DNA of 64,000 nt from Legionella cherrii (GCF_900635815.1 NZ_LR134173.1:1520001-1584000); one strand, 5' to 3'; counted from the stretch's first letter, positions 21,045-31,002 are shown. Numbers and translations are program-made. Notes: generated from the letters alone by a model not told the origin.

Positions 21045-21479
21045 ATGAAAGATAACTTATTTGAAATGTTATTGAGTTTATTTGAACAAAGTCTTACCCA
21101 ACTGCAAAAAAGCCATAAAACCGCTGATCAGGATGCAACGGAACTGAACGATGAAGAGAGTTTGGCTTCGGAAGAACAAGTTTTGTATTTGAAGTTACAA
21201 CAACAAACATCAATGCGAGTATTTACTTACGAAGAGCAAATGAAATTGACTAAAGCCAGTTATCAATTTCTCATTCGTATGAAACAATGGAAAATTCTTA
21301 ATGAAGAATCATTTGAAATGATTATGAATCAATTGCAATTTTCTGACTCGCGAATCGTGACGCTTCAAGAAACTAAATGGACAATTAGAAATACTTTAGC
21401 CAGTACTTTGAATGAAGAACAATTGGCTTTTCTTGATTTAGTTCTTTATCAATCAGAAGATCAATTGACATTACATTAA
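21045..21479 (+). CDS. smg: Smg family protein (DUF494)
   Basis: This 144-residue acidic helical protein of the Smg/DUF494 family is usually found right after dprA/smf, as here (3 bp gap). The N-terminus MKDNLFEMLLSLFEQ and the C-terminal helix-turn-helix-like part (LNEESFEMIMNQLQFSDSRIVTLQETKWTIRNTL) fit the family. Its function is not established. It is followed by topA after 131 bp, completing the common dprA-smg-topA order. Confidence 0.9.
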   Translation: MKDNLFEMLLSLFEQSLTQLQKSHKTADQDATELNDEESLASEEQVLYLKLQQQTSMRVFTYEEQMKLTKASYQFLIRMKQWKILNEESFEMIMNQLQFSDSRIVTLQETKWTIRNTLASTLNEEQLAFLDLVLYQSEDQLTLH

Positions 21480-21610
21480 AAGATCATCTATTCCTATACT
21501 ACTAGAAGTTGTTGCTATTTCATATTCAGCACCAATCCCCCATTTTTTTCTGCAATAGGGGATATTTGGTGGCTTAAGGATGAAGTGAAAAGGATAAGGT
21601 TAACGTTACT

Positions 21611-23896
21611 ATGAGTAAACATTTGGTGATCGTTGAGTCACCCGCCAAAGCGAAGACGATTCAAAAATATTTGGGCAGTGACTATGAGGTTGTTGCCTCT
21701 TATGGACATGTTCGTGATTTGCCAGCACGCAAAGGATCGGTTAATCCCGATCAACACTTTGCTATGACTTATGTTCCGATTGAGAAGAACTCAAGACATA
21801 TCGAAACCATTGCAAAAATGCTGAAAAAATCAGATTCCTTATTACTGGCAACGGACCCTGATCGCGAAGGCGAGGCCATTTCTTGGCATATTTATGAATT
21901 AATGAAAGAAAAAAATCTAACCAAGGATAAACCGATTCATCGGATTTTTTTCAATGAAATCACCAAATCAGCAATTCAGGATGCAATCAATCATCCCCGT
22001 TCAATTTCTATGGATTTGGTAAATGCCCAACAAGCACGACGCGCGTTAGACTATTTAGTGGGTTTTAATTTGTCTCCGCTGTTATGGAAAAAAGTCAGAA
22101 GAGGACTGTCAGCGGGTCGAGTACAAAGCCCGGCACTGCGGCTTATTGTCGAGCGAGAAGAAGAAATTGAGCGTTTTGTACCTCAAGAGTATTGGAAGAT
22201 TTTGGCTCAATGCCTTCATACTAAGGTGTCTTTTGAAGCCCGGTTGACGCACTTCAAAAATGAAAAATTACAACAATTTACCGTAAATAAAGAAGATCAG
22301 GCACAACAAATCAAAGAACATTTGCTGCGTGAGGCACAAGGATATTTACAGGTCAGCCAAATTGAGAAAAAGCAACGTAAGCGTAAGCCTTCACCTCCGT
22401 TTATTACCTCAACCTTGCAACAAGAAGCAGCACGAAAATTAGGTTTTACTGCGCGAAAATCAATGATGGTCGCCCAACAATTGTATGAAGGGATAGATAT
22501 CGGGACAGGAACAGTGGGTCTTATCTCGTATATGCGTACCGATTCGGTAAATTTATCGACGGAAGCAATAGAGGAAACCCGACAGTTTATTACAGAGCGC
22601 TATGGTGCCGACAATTGTCCTTCAAGTCCAAGAATTTATAAAACCAAATCCAAAAATGCTCAAGAAGCCCATGAGGCGATTCGACCCACATCGATTAAGC
22701 GTACGCCTGAAATGGTGCAATCGGCTTTGACCGCGGATCAATACAAACTCTATAGTCTTATCTGGAAACGAACAGTAGCTTGCCAAATGGCCGATGCAAT
22801 CCTTGATACGGTTGCTGTGGATTTAAATTGTGGGGAAGGGAACATCTTTCGTGCGAATGGTTCTACCATCACTTTTCCTGGCTTCCTCTCTGTATACGAA
22901 GAAGGTCGTGATGATACCAAAGACGATGAAGGTGAAGGTTCATTACTCCCGGCATTCGTTGTTGGTGAAAAGGTTAAGGTACAAGACATCCAGGCCAATC
23001 AACATTTCACTGAGCCGCCTCCAAGATATTCTGAAGCAACTTTAGTTAAGGCATTAGAAGAATACGATATTGGCCGCCCATCAACCTATGCGTCCATTAT
23101 TCATACCTTACAACAGCGTGAATACGTGATTGTAGATAAGAAAAGATTCTTCCCAACCGATGTTGGCCGTATTGTGAATCGTTTCCTGACTGGTTATTTT
23201 ACGCGTTACGTAGACTATAAATTTACCGCTGAGCTTGAGGACACATTAGATGCGATTTCGCGTGGTGAAAAAGAATGGATTCCCGTTTTAGAAGAGTTCT
23301 GGAAACCTTTTGTACAACAAATAGAAACTACGGATCAACAGGTACAGCGTAAAGATGTCACTACGGAAGTTTTGGATCAACAATGTCCTAAATGCGGAAA
23401 GCCACTGTCCATAAGATTGGGTAAACGAGGACGATTTATTGGATGCACAGGTTATCCGGAATGTGATTACACGCAGGATATTGCCGGCCAAGAGCACGAA
23501 AAAAATGAACCCGAAGTGGTTGAGGGAAGAGCTTGTCCTGTGTGCTCCAGTCCATTACACATAAAAAATGGGCGTTATGGCCGCTTTATTGGTTGCAGTA
23601 ATTATCCTCAATGCAAGCACATGGAGCCTATAGAAAAACCAGCTGATACGGGTGTGGAATGTCCCAAGTGTCATGAAGCAAAAATTTTGCAGCGTAAATC
23701 AAGAAAGGGCAAAATTTTCTATTCTTGTGGCAATTATCCTAAATGCGATTATGCTTTATGGAATGAACCGATCAACCAACCGTGTCCCAAATGCAATTGG
23801 CCGATTTTAACGGTAAAAGAAAGCAAAAAATTTGGTCGACAAATTCTTTGCCCACAAGATGGTTGTGGTTACTCTGCCAAGGATGAAGAAGAATAA
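21611..23896 (+). CDS. topA: DNA topoisomerase I (type IA)
   Basis: TopA relaxes negative supercoils by transient single-strand cleavage. The 761 residues start with the Toprim motif (VIVESPAKAKTI, then ATDPDREGEAISWHI). The catalytic tyrosine is Y307 in LISYMRTDSVNLS. Four C-terminal four-cysteine zinc-ribbon modules bind single-stranded DNA (from about residue 592: CPKCGKPL, CPVCSSPL, CPKCHEAK, CPKCNWPI). Length and layout are normal. It lies downstream of smg and may have its own promoter in the 131-bp gap. Confidence 0.97.
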   Translation: MSKHLVIVESPAKAKTIQKYLGSDYEVVASYGHVRDLPARKGSVNPDQHFAMTYVPIEKNSRHIETIAKMLKKSDSLLLATDPDREGEAISWHIYELMKEKNLTKDKPIHRIFFNEITKSAIQDAINHPRSISMDLVNAQQARRALDYLVGFNLSPLLWKKVRRGLSAGRVQSPALRLIVEREEEIERFVPQEYWKILAQCLHTKVSFEARLTHFKNEKLQQFTVNKEDQAQQIKEHLLREAQGYLQVSQIEKKQRKRKPSPPFITSTLQQEAARKLGFTARKSMMVAQQLYEGIDIGTGTVGLISYMRTDSVNLSTEAIEETRQFITERYGADNCPSSPRIYKTKSKNAQEAHEAIRPTSIKRTPEMVQSALTADQYKLYSLIWKRTVACQMADAILDTVAVDLNCGEGNIFRANGSTITFPGFLSVYEEGRDDTKDDEGEGSLLPAFVVGEKVKVQDIQANQHFTEPPPRYSEATLVKALEEYDIGRPSTYASIIHTLQQREYVIVDKKRFFPTDVGRIVNRFLTGYFTRYVDYKFTAELEDTLDAISRGEKEWIPVLEEFWKPFVQQIETTDQQVQRKDVTTEVLDQQCPKCGKPLSIRLGKRGRFIGCTGYPECDYTQDIAGQEHEKNEPEVVEGRACPVCSSPLHIKNGRYGRFIGCSNYPQCKHMEPIEKPADTGVECPKCHEAKILQRKSRKGKIFYSCGNYPKCDYALWNEPINQPCPKCNWPILTVKESKKFGRQILCPQDGCGYSAKDEEE

Positions 23897-23980
23897 TTCA
23901 GTGGGACAAGCTAATCACCTGTCGCTGCTGCAAATCCTGGGTTACTGCTTTTGCTTTCACCCAGGTTGCAGTGGTTTAGA

Positions 23981-24211
23981 TCAATAAAAATCAATTGTAG
24001 TTGTCGTTACATCCAGAGGACCGACAGGATAAGAATAAACGGTTACGGGTTGTACAACCGGTGTAACAGCAGGCCGAACAACAACGGGTCTGTAGGATAC
24101 TACAGGTTTATAGGTGACCACTGCTGGTGCATATGCTGGTGTGTAGTATACCGTGTTACAACAACATCCAACCATCAAAGCCATACTTCCTAACAGAATA
24201 ATCCATTTCAT
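23981..24211 (-). CDS. Small proline/valine/tyrosine-rich lipoprotein
   Basis: This is a 76-residue lipoprotein precursor. The signal MKWIILLGSMALMVGC ends in the lipobox MVGC, and three cysteines are clustered (CCC). The mature part is low-complexity, rich in Val, Pro, Tyr and Thr (YKPVVSYRPVVVRPAVTPVV...), suggesting an extended envelope peptide. GAGGG lies upstream of the ATG. It is convergent with topA. I do not recognise a family. Confidence 0.6.
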   Translation of the reverse strand: MKWIILLGSMALMVGCCCNTVYYTPAYAPAVVTYKPVVSYRPVVVRPAVTPVVQPVTVYSYPVGPLDVTTTTIDFY

Positions 24212-24451
24212 TATGAAGCCCTCTTAGTGGATTCTTACGAAAAGTGTAGATTATTTAAACAATAATATCCAGAATTGATCAGCTTGCGTTTTGTTTGTTG
24301 AGTGGCGCTCGAAAGCGAACAAAAAAATTTACCCTCTCCCGTTCTCGGGAAAGGGAGTAGGGGACTAATACAAACTCATTCTTCCTGTTCATTTTGAATC
24401 GGTATATACTCATCATCTTCTATTAGAAAATAACTCAAACAGGATGTAGTG

Positions 24452-26689
24452 ATGTTAGACAGGACTATTGTAGTTGATGAGCAATTTATAAATCGAGTCC
24501 AACAAGCAGACTTTCCAAAACCCAATAGTATAATGAGTCCAGAAACGGCGGAATTGGATAAGAAAACTGCCATAGAGCTTTTTGATTCGCAAATCAAATC
24601 CCGTCTCCTTGATTTGATCGCCAGGCAGCTTAAGGAAAAAGGGTTGTCTTTTTATACCATAGGCAGCAGTGGACATGAAGGAAATGCGGTTTGGGGACAG
24701 GTTTTTCGTCCCGATGATATGGCATTTTTGCATTATCGGAGTGGCGCCTTTTACTTACAACGTGCTAAAAAAATAGAGGGCACTGATGGGGTTAGGGATA
24801 TTTTACTGTCTTTGGTTGCCGCAGCAACCGATCCCATTTCAGGAGGACGCCATAAAGTTTTTGGAAGTGTTCCTTTAAATATTCCGCCACAAACCTCAAC
24901 TATTGCATCGCATTTACCCAAAGCCCTGGGCGCTGCCTTATCGATTACTCGTGCAAAAGAATTAAATACCCCCAGCAATTTACATCCGGATTCGGTGATC
25001 ATTTGCACGTTTGGTGATGCCTCGACCAACCATGCATCGGCACAAGCTACCTTGAATTCTTGCTCATGGATTGCACAGCAAAATTATCCTTTACCCATTG
25101 TATTTATTTGTGAAGACAATGGCATAGGAATTTCTGTGCCCACCCCCTCAGGCTGGATAGAACGTTCCGTCAGTGCTCGACCTGGTTTGCATTATATTGC
25201 GTGTGATGGTTTGAATCTCGCTGATGCTTATGCCGCGGCACAAGAAGCAGAATATTTGGCACGTGTAAAAAAGCAGCCGGTTTTTTTGCATATGCGCTGT
25301 GTGCGTTTGCTAGGGCATGCAGGTTCCGATATTGAATCCCAATATTGTACCCCAGAAGAAATAGAAGCCAGAGAGGCCCAGGATCCTTTGCTGCATACGG
25401 CAGGCATTCTCTATCGCGAAGGCTGGATGAGTATTGCGGACATGCTGAGCCTTTATCAAAGTAATAAAGATTTGATCCAAGCCAAAGCGGTCGACGCAAT
25501 AAGGCAGCCTAAACTCTCCAGTGCTGATGCAGTGATGTCGTCGCTAATCCCTTCGGTAGCTAAAAAGCCAGCACTTCCTCTTCCCAGTGAGGAGCAACGA
25601 ACCCAAGTTTTTGCCAATGCGTTCCCGCAATTAGCCCAGAAACGAAATTTATGCCAACAAATTAATTTTGCTTTGACTGATTTAATGATGCAATACCCCA
25701 ACCTGTTGGTATTTGGTGAAGATGTAGGTAAAAAAGGGGGCGTATATCGAGTCACTGCGGATTTACAGGCGCGGTTTGGACAACGGCGAGTATTTGATAC
25801 CCTTTTGGATGAGACTACGATTTTAGGTACCGCCATTGGCTTGGCTCACAATGGATTTATCCCGGTTCCAGAAATTCAGTTTTTGGCTTATTTGCATAAT
25901 GCCGAAGATCAGCTGCGCGGGGAAGCCTCCACCTTATCCTTTTTCTCCAGTGGTCAATATCAAAATCCCATGGTTCTGCGTATTGCGTCGCTGGCTTATC
26001 AGAAAGGATTTGGGGGCCATTTCCATAATGATAACTCCATTGCCGTACTCCGCGATCTACCCGGAGTGATCGTTGCCTGCCCTTCAAATGGCCCAGACGC
26101 TGCAAAAATGTTACGTACTTGTGTACGTATGGCTTATGAGGAAGGTAGGGTCATCGTCTTTTTAGAGCCAATCGCGTTATACATGACGAAAGACTTGCAT
26201 GAACCGGGGGATAATGGGTGGCTTTTTAATTATCCTGCGCCTGATACGGTGATTGCGCCAGGGGAGGTGGGTGTCTATGGAGAGGGGACCACGGTTATCT
26301 TAACCTATGCTAATGGTTATTATTTATCACGACAAGCTGCAAAGGTCCTGCAGGAAGAACATCATATTTCCGTAAAAATAGTCGACTTACGATGGCTTAG
26401 TCCCTTACCTGTCGAAGGGATTTTGAAAGAAATCGCCAAAGCGAAAAATGTATTAATTGTAGATGAGGGCCGACAAAGTGGTTCGGTCAGTGAGGGCTTG
26501 ATGACTTTGTTATTAGAAGAGGCCTCAACGAGTTTAAAAATCAAGCGAATTACCGGTAAAGATTGCTTTATTCCCTTGGGTAATGCCTGGCAATATTTAT
26601 TACCCAGTAAAGAAAGTATTATTGAAGCCGTGATTGCGTTACAGTCAGATAAAAGGGAGAAAGAAAGTGGACGACTTGTTGTTTCTTGA
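24452..26689 (+). CDS. Fused alpha/beta E1 component of a 2-oxoacid dehydrogenase (branched-chain type)
   Basis: This thiamine-diphosphate enzyme decarboxylates a 2-oxoacid and feeds a lipoyl E2. Alpha and beta subunits, usually separate, are fused in one chain of 745 residues. The alpha part (about 30-370) has the TPP motif GDASTNHASAQATLNSCSW. The beta part (from about 405) has FGEDVGKKGGVYRVTADLQ and ends with the transketolase C-terminal domain. ATG 24452 is preferred over GTG 24449 because of the AGGA at 24441. It overlaps the acyl-CoA dehydrogenase start by 23 bp, suggesting one pathway, perhaps branched-chain oxoacid oxidation. The exact substrate cannot be read. Confidence 0.85.
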   Translation: MLDRTIVVDEQFINRVQQADFPKPNSIMSPETAELDKKTAIELFDSQIKSRLLDLIARQLKEKGLSFYTIGSSGHEGNAVWGQVFRPDDMAFLHYRSGAFYLQRAKKIEGTDGVRDILLSLVAAATDPISGGRHKVFGSVPLNIPPQTSTIASHLPKALGAALSITRAKELNTPSNLHPDSVIICTFGDASTNHASAQATLNSCSWIAQQNYPLPIVFICEDNGIGISVPTPSGWIERSVSARPGLHYIACDGLNLADAYAAAQEAEYLARVKKQPVFLHMRCVRLLGHAGSDIESQYCTPEEIEAREAQDPLLHTAGILYREGWMSIADMLSLYQSNKDLIQAKAVDAIRQPKLSSADAVMSSLIPSVAKKPALPLPSEEQRTQVFANAFPQLAQKRNLCQQINFALTDLMMQYPNLLVFGEDVGKKGGVYRVTADLQARFGQRRVFDTLLDETTILGTAIGLAHNGFIPVPEIQFLAYLHNAEDQLRGEASTLSFFSSGQYQNPMVLRIASLAYQKGFGGHFHNDNSIAVLRDLPGVIVACPSNGPDAAKMLRTCVRMAYEEGRVIVFLEPIALYMTKDLHEPGDNGWLFNYPAPDTVIAPGEVGVYGEGTTVILTYANGYYLSRQAAKVLQEEHHISVKIVDLRWLSPLPVEGILKEIAKAKNVLIVDEGRQSGSVSEGLMTLLLEEASTSLKIKRITGKDCFIPLGNAWQYLLPSKESIIEAVIALQSDKREKESGRLVVS

Positions 26690-27824
26690 TGAGCAGTTGA
26701 ATGGTGATGAGCGCATGATACGCGATAGCGTCGCGCGTTTCGTCAGCAATGATGTAATGCCTTTGATGGCTGAGTCTTTTGAACACGCTCAATTTCCACG
26801 AGAGCTTATTAAAAAATCCGCCGAATTGGGGTTATTGGGTTTGACTTTGCCCGCAGAATACGGTGGTGCTGAAGCGTCTTATGTTGCGTACGGTTTAGTT
26901 TGCCAGGAGTTAGAGCGCGGTGATAGCGGCTTACGTAGTTTTGTTTCCGTGCAAAGTTCTTTATGCATGTATCCTATTTTTCGTTATGGTTCTGAAGAGC
27001 AACGCCTACGTTTTTTACCCGGGATGGCTGCGGGTGAGATTATCGGTTGTTTTGGTTTGACTGAACCTGATTTTGGTTCAGATCCGGCTGGGATGAGAAC
27101 CACGGCGAAGAAAGTGAAGGGCGGCTGGACTTTGAATGGTGCTAAAATGTGGATCACCAATTCACCCATCGCTGATATCGCGATTGTTTGGGCAAAAACC
27201 GAAGAGGGGATCCGTGGCTTTATTGTGGATGCTCACTCTGAAGGATTACGTCGCCCTGAAATCAAATTAAAAATGTCACTACGGGCTTCAAATACTGGGG
27301 AGTTGGTGTTTGATGATGTTTTTGTTCCCGATGAAAATTATCTTCCTGGAAGTGACAAAGGTTTGGGTGCGCCTTTAAGTTGCTTAAGCCAGGCGCGGTA
27401 TGGCATTGCCTGGGGCGTGATGGGGGCTGCAATGGCCTGTTTCGATATAACTCGAGATTACCTGTTAGAGCGTAAGCAATTTGATAAACCTTTAGCATCA
27501 TTCCAGCTTATTCAAAAAGACCTGGCAGATATGTATACTGAAATTATTAAGGCACAATGTCTTAATTTACAGATAGGCCGAATAAAAGATAATCATCGCG
27601 AGAATCCGGTGATGATTTCTCTTGCTAAAGGCAATGCCTGTCGAGAAGCATTGAATATTGCGCGAAAATGCAGGAATCTATTAGGAGCAAATGGTATCAG
27701 CCTTGAGTACCATGTGATTCGTCACATGCTTAATTTAGAATCAGTCTTTACCTACGAGGGTACGGACAATGTCCATACGCTAGTACTAGGAAAACATATT
27801 ACAGGAATTAATGCTTTTGCTTAA
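26667..27824 (+). CDS. Acyl-CoA dehydrogenase, glutaryl-CoA dehydrogenase type
   Basis: This FAD enzyme oxidises acyl-CoA thioesters. The start is GTG 26667 (AGGGAGA just upstream), giving 385 residues. Family motifs are FGLTEPDFGSDPAGMRTTA and WITNSPIADIAIVWAKT for FAD and substrate binding, RKQFDKPLASFQLIQKDLADM, and the catalytic glutamate in SVFTYEGTDNVHTLVLG. The YEGT...H pattern and overall length favour glutaryl-CoA dehydrogenase, which also decarboxylates the product to crotonyl-CoA. Other short-chain acyl-CoA substrates cannot be excluded. It is translationally coupled to the fused E1 gene. Confidence 0.85.
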   Translation: MDDLLFLDEQLNGDERMIRDSVARFVSNDVMPLMAESFEHAQFPRELIKKSAELGLLGLTLPAEYGGAEASYVAYGLVCQELERGDSGLRSFVSVQSSLCMYPIFRYGSEEQRLRFLPGMAAGEIIGCFGLTEPDFGSDPAGMRTTAKKVKGGWTLNGAKMWITNSPIADIAIVWAKTEEGIRGFIVDAHSEGLRRPEIKLKMSLRASNTGELVFDDVFVPDENYLPGSDKGLGAPLSCLSQARYGIAWGVMGAAMACFDITRDYLLERKQFDKPLASFQLIQKDLADMYTEIIKAQCLNLQIGRIKDNHRENPVMISLAKGNACREALNIARKCRNLLGANGISLEYHVIRHMLNLESVFTYEGTDNVHTLVLGKHITGINAFA

Positions 27825-28024
27825 ATCAGGCAGCAAACGGTTAAGCACCAGGATCAATGACTTAATGTAACCTGGAAATTGGATCCAGGTTACTTTTTGT
27901 TCTATAAGTTATTGGCATCGCTAGGGTTTAACAGGAGTTCTTTCTCAGATTAGAACTTATTCTTCATGCATCAGGATTGCGTGAAGCGAAGCAGGTTTAT
28001 TCGGCAACTTACAGGAGTATCCCT

Positions 28025-28381
28025 ATGTTTAAAATGACTTTAAAAACAGCCTTAATTTTAACTTTACCTGTATTCAGTATGAATGTGCAGTCCGGGCCAA
28101 GCAAAGAATTTTTAGCTAATCAGTGCTATGAGCTTTCTCGAGTGATTGTCTCTTTGGCGGACAACCAAGAGAAAAAAGTCTGCATTAATAAACTCTATAT
28201 GGCTTCAGTACAAATGAGTTCTGCAGCTTATTTAATTATGCAAGACTCTTCTGATGTGGCAAAAGAGCTTTTGAATAATGCAGTAGCTGCCTTGCAATAT
28301 GCCGAGCTATTGAGCTGCAAGCAATACATTCAAATTTCACATTCTAAATTTGAAGCCCATAAGATTAAAACATTATTATAA
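28025..28381 (+). CDS. Small secreted protein of unknown function
   Basis: This product has 118 residues from the ATG at 28025, which has CAGGAG 10 bases ahead; the longer frame from 27977 has no good start. A signal peptide (about 1-25, MFKMTLKTALILTLPVFSMNVQSG) is followed by a helical mature domain with three cysteines (CYEL, KKVCINK, LLSCKQY). I recognise no family. It is probably periplasmic. Confidence 0.6.
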   Translation: MFKMTLKTALILTLPVFSMNVQSGPSKEFLANQCYELSRVIVSLADNQEKKVCINKLYMASVQMSSAAYLIMQDSSDVAKELLNNAVAALQYAELLSCKQYIQISHSKFEAHKIKTLL

Positions 28382-28444
28382 AAATAAGCCTGCTCCTCGG
28401 GTATTCATTACAGACTTGAGGAGTTGGGTAGCAGGAGCCAGGAC

Positions 28445-28954
28445 GTGTACTCATTTTTAAAAAATAGTTTATTCATCCTTATCATCTTTATATTAGGTAT
28501 TGCTGTTGGCAGCTATTACCACGGATCAATTCAAGAGTTAATGAATAGGGTGTGGGTAGACAAAGGACAAGAAGAAAAAACTCCAGAACTCCACTTTTGT
28601 CCGCCCGCAGCAGAAGTTGTAAAACATCAATACAACGCTGAAGCATTCCAAATCGGGACATTACATTGGCAAATGGATTATCAAGAATGGAAGGCGCCGG
28701 ATGATGTAGGATTCATGCAAGCGCTGATAAACCCAAACAATAATCTGGTTTGCTATTATCATTGGCCAAATCCAAAAGAGAAGGGCACCTACCTCTGGAT
28801 GACCATTCACTTATCACCCTCAGTGAATCAAATCGTCAAACCTTATGGAGCCTATTGGGCTAAAGAAGAAAAGCAAATGTTGTGTACCGCAGGAATTGAT
28901 GCCTGTGCGTTTACTCTTTCAGAAAGTTCAAAGCGAATCATTCCGCAACAATAA
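28445..28954 (+). CDS. Single-span membrane-anchored protein of unknown function
   Basis: The start is taken as GTG 28445, with AGGAG at 28433-28437, rather than TTG 28424. The 169 residues have one N-terminal transmembrane helix (NSLFILIIFILGIAVGSYY) and a periplasmic domain with cysteines and aromatic residues (WQMDYQEWKAPDD ... NLVCYYHWPNPKEKGTYLWMTIHL). I do not recognise the domain. It lies just before the tRNA-Pro gene and belongs to the conserved side of the window. Confidence 0.6.
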   Translation: MYSFLKNSLFILIIFILGIAVGSYYHGSIQELMNRVWVDKGQEEKTPELHFCPPAAEVVKHQYNAEAFQIGTLHWQMDYQEWKAPDDVGFMQALINPNNNLVCYYHWPNPKEKGTYLWMTIHLSPSVNQIVKPYGAYWAKEEKQMLCTAGIDACAFTLSESSKRIIPQQ

Positions 28955-28969
28955 ATGAAGCCAAAGCGC

Positions 28970-29047
28970 TTTGTAGCCCGGATTAGCGAAGCGTAATCCG
29001 GGGACGGAGTACCTCAGAGCATCGCGGCGCACAATCCAGGCTACAAA
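28970..29047. repeat. 78-bp element with 15-bp inverted termini (REP/MITE-like)
   Basis: The ends TTTGTAGCCCGGATT (28970-28984) and AATCCAGGCTACAAA (29033-29047) are inverted repeats with one mismatch. Inside is a second hairpin, GGATTAGCGAAGCGTAATCC. The outer TAGCC/GGCTA core recurs at 377, 14,558 and near 47,401. It looks like a dispersed chromosomal palindrome. Confidence 0.65.
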
Positions 29048-29111
29048 GAAAACGATAAACTGATAAACCCTTGTTATTTTCCCCAGACTTCGCTATCATT
29101 TCCCACCTAAT

Positions 29112-29188
29112 CGGGGCGTAGCGCAGCCTGGTAGCGTACTAGCATGGGGTGCTAGTGGTCGAAGGTTCAAATCCTTCCGTCCCGACCA
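29112..29188 (+). tRNA. tRNA-Pro (anticodon GGG)
   Basis: The 77-nt cloverleaf includes a templated CCA. The acceptor stem CGGGGCG/CGTCCCG has one G-U pair. The anticodon stem CTAGC/GCTAG encloses the loop ATGGGGT, giving anticodon GGG, and the T arm is GAAGG-TTCAAAT-CCTTC. A sigma-70-like promoter lies upstream: TTGTTA (29071-29076), 17 bp, TATCAT (29094-29099). It marks the boundary between the conserved left part and the accessory region. I found no second copy of its 3' end downstream in the window. Confidence 0.95.
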
Positions 29189-29271
29189 GTTAAATCAATG
29201 AGTTACGCAAAATTTAATTTTCTAATAAATTTATTTGGTACCAATTTTGGTACCTGTCTCTAGGTCAAATC

Positions 29272-30279
29272 GTGATAAATAAAACTCTTCACTGTTCTGA
29301 AGAACTCATTTCTGAATTATCCAGTTTGCAGCAGAAAGATTTTATTTTTCGCGGCCATTCCAGTGGTTTATATCGTTTAGAGCCAAGTGCATTTAGAAAT
29401 GATATCTTAAAAAAGCATGCTGACATTTTTCCCTCAAAAGAAATCTCAAAGCAGTGGCGCTCTTCTAAAGAGGTCAATCAAGTTATAAAGTTTTGGGGGC
29501 AAGGTATCCCTGAGCAAATTATTTCTAGAGTTTTTAATTATATAATGCACCTAATGCACTATAATTTTGCATTACATACTGTTTATTTATCAAAAAAAGA
29601 CGGGAAAAATATCAACGATAGCAGACTACTTTCAATATTTCCAAAAGATTATTGGGCTCAGGAGGATACTTTTGTTCGTTTTTTTCAATATATTTGTATG
29701 GGACTTCCATATAGGTGGGATGAGCACGGAAAAATACTACAAAAACCTTCTTATTTAGAGGAAGTAACTGGTTTTGATGAAACACTGCCACAGCATTACC
29801 AATTTAAGACCGCTTTGATAGATTGGTCATACAATCCGTTGGTGGCTATATACTTTTCCTTGGGTAGTAGCTTGGTGGAAACAAAGAAAACTGAAAGAGG
29901 GTTCTACATAGAATCCAGTATTCCAAGCAATCCTAGCCATCTATCTATCTACGCATATCGGCAAGTCACTTTTGAAAATGCTGCAGTAAAAATTGAGCCT
30001 GCCATGCAAGAAAAAAACAACATGAGACTACAAAATCAAGAGGGAACGTTCACTAGATTTACAAATCCTCTCAAGTTCTATCTAGAGTACGGTTATTTTC
30101 CCACCATTGAGGAACTATATAAGAAAAATAGAGCTGTTTCTCAAATATCATTTGAATTGGTACGATATAATTTGGAACGAACCTTAGCTAACTTAAAGGG
30201 TTTGAAGATGCATATTGAACTTCATGGCATTAATGAATTCTTATTGTTTCCTGATCCTGAGGTCACTTGGGCATATTAA
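29272..30279 (+). CDS. FRG-domain protein
   Basis: This is a 335-residue protein with the FRG domain. The name-giving FRG is in DFIFRGHSSGLYRLEPSAFR (about 24-43). The second hallmark, QHYQFKTALIDWSYNPLVAIYFSLGSS, lies around 179-205. FRG proteins are common on genomic islands and phage-related loci of bacteria; the biochemical activity is not established. The start is GTG 29272 with a weak site. It is the first gene after the tRNA-Pro, which suggests island cargo. There is no signal peptide. Confidence 0.8.
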   Translation: MINKTLHCSEELISELSSLQQKDFIFRGHSSGLYRLEPSAFRNDILKKHADIFPSKEISKQWRSSKEVNQVIKFWGQGIPEQIISRVFNYIMHLMHYNFALHTVYLSKKDGKNINDSRLLSIFPKDYWAQEDTFVRFFQYICMGLPYRWDEHGKILQKPSYLEEVTGFDETLPQHYQFKTALIDWSYNPLVAIYFSLGSSLVETKKTERGFYIESSIPSNPSHLSIYAYRQVTFENAAVKIEPAMQEKNNMRLQNQEGTFTRFTNPLKFYLEYGYFPTIEELYKKNRAVSQISFELVRYNLERTLANLKGLKMHIELHGINEFLLFPDPEVTWAY

Positions 30280-30372
30280 GGTAGGTAAGATTATAAAGCT
30301 GTTCTTTTTGGATAAAGACAAATGGATGAAATAAAACAGCAAGGTAGAGCTTTTACTCTTCCCCATTGTATT

Positions 30373-31002
30373 TTATCTGACGCATTTTTTGGTTTTAATC
30401 TCTAAATAAAGCTTTTCAAATTTGATGTAGAATCCAGGATCTTTTGTTTTGCGTCTATAAGCTATATAGATACTGAAAATATCATAAAAGTAAATGATGG
30501 AATTACCTATTAATTCGCTAACCTCTTCTGTTGTTATGGCTTCTCTAGAGTGTAGATAGCCAATAGTTTCAAGAAAATCCAAGAAGTTTAATAACTTAAT
30601 AAATTGCTCTATTTGGGTTTCATCGTCATTTAAATCCATGATAGCTTGAGCAATGATAGGTTTTATTTGCTGATTTTCATATTGAGGGTATAATTTTTTG
30701 GCATCAAGATATAATTTATGAATGACCTCTCTAGCTCTAATTATTTCAGGACTTGCCCATCGCTCATCAATTCTTAATAAATAGTTTATTCTTGATTGTT
30801 CAATTGCCTCTTGAGTTTTTAAATAAGCCAATAATATCAAAACAGTAGAAAAGAAAAGCGCCAACACAGAATAAAGTAAATTAGATTCAAAATTTTGATG
30901 TTCATTTAAGTGTAGGCAGTAATAACCACAGATAAAAATTATTCCAAGGATGATGAACAATATAAATGACGACCATATTGGATGATTTTTAATAAGCTTC
31001 AT
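30373..31002 (-). CDS. Two-helix membrane protein (DUF4760-like)
   Basis: Two transmembrane helices (about 11-31 and 43-62) are followed by a cytoplasmic helical domain of about 140 residues with ERWASPEIIRAREVIHKL and FLDFLETIGYLHSREAITTEEVSELIGNSIIYFYDIF. This pattern fits the DUF4760 family, which has no assigned function. It is convergent with the FRG gene. The codon use is very AT-rich, as in the rest of this accessory segment. Confidence 0.65.
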   Translation of the reverse strand: MKLIKNHPIWSSFILFIILGIIFICGYYCLHLNEHQNFESNLLYSVLALFFSTVLILLAYLKTQEAIEQSRINYLLRIDERWASPEIIRAREVIHKLYLDAKKLYPQYENQQIKPIIAQAIMDLNDDETQIEQFIKLLNFLDFLETIGYLHSREAITTEEVSELIGNSIIYFYDIFSIYIAYRRKTKDPGFYIKFEKLYLEIKTKKCVR

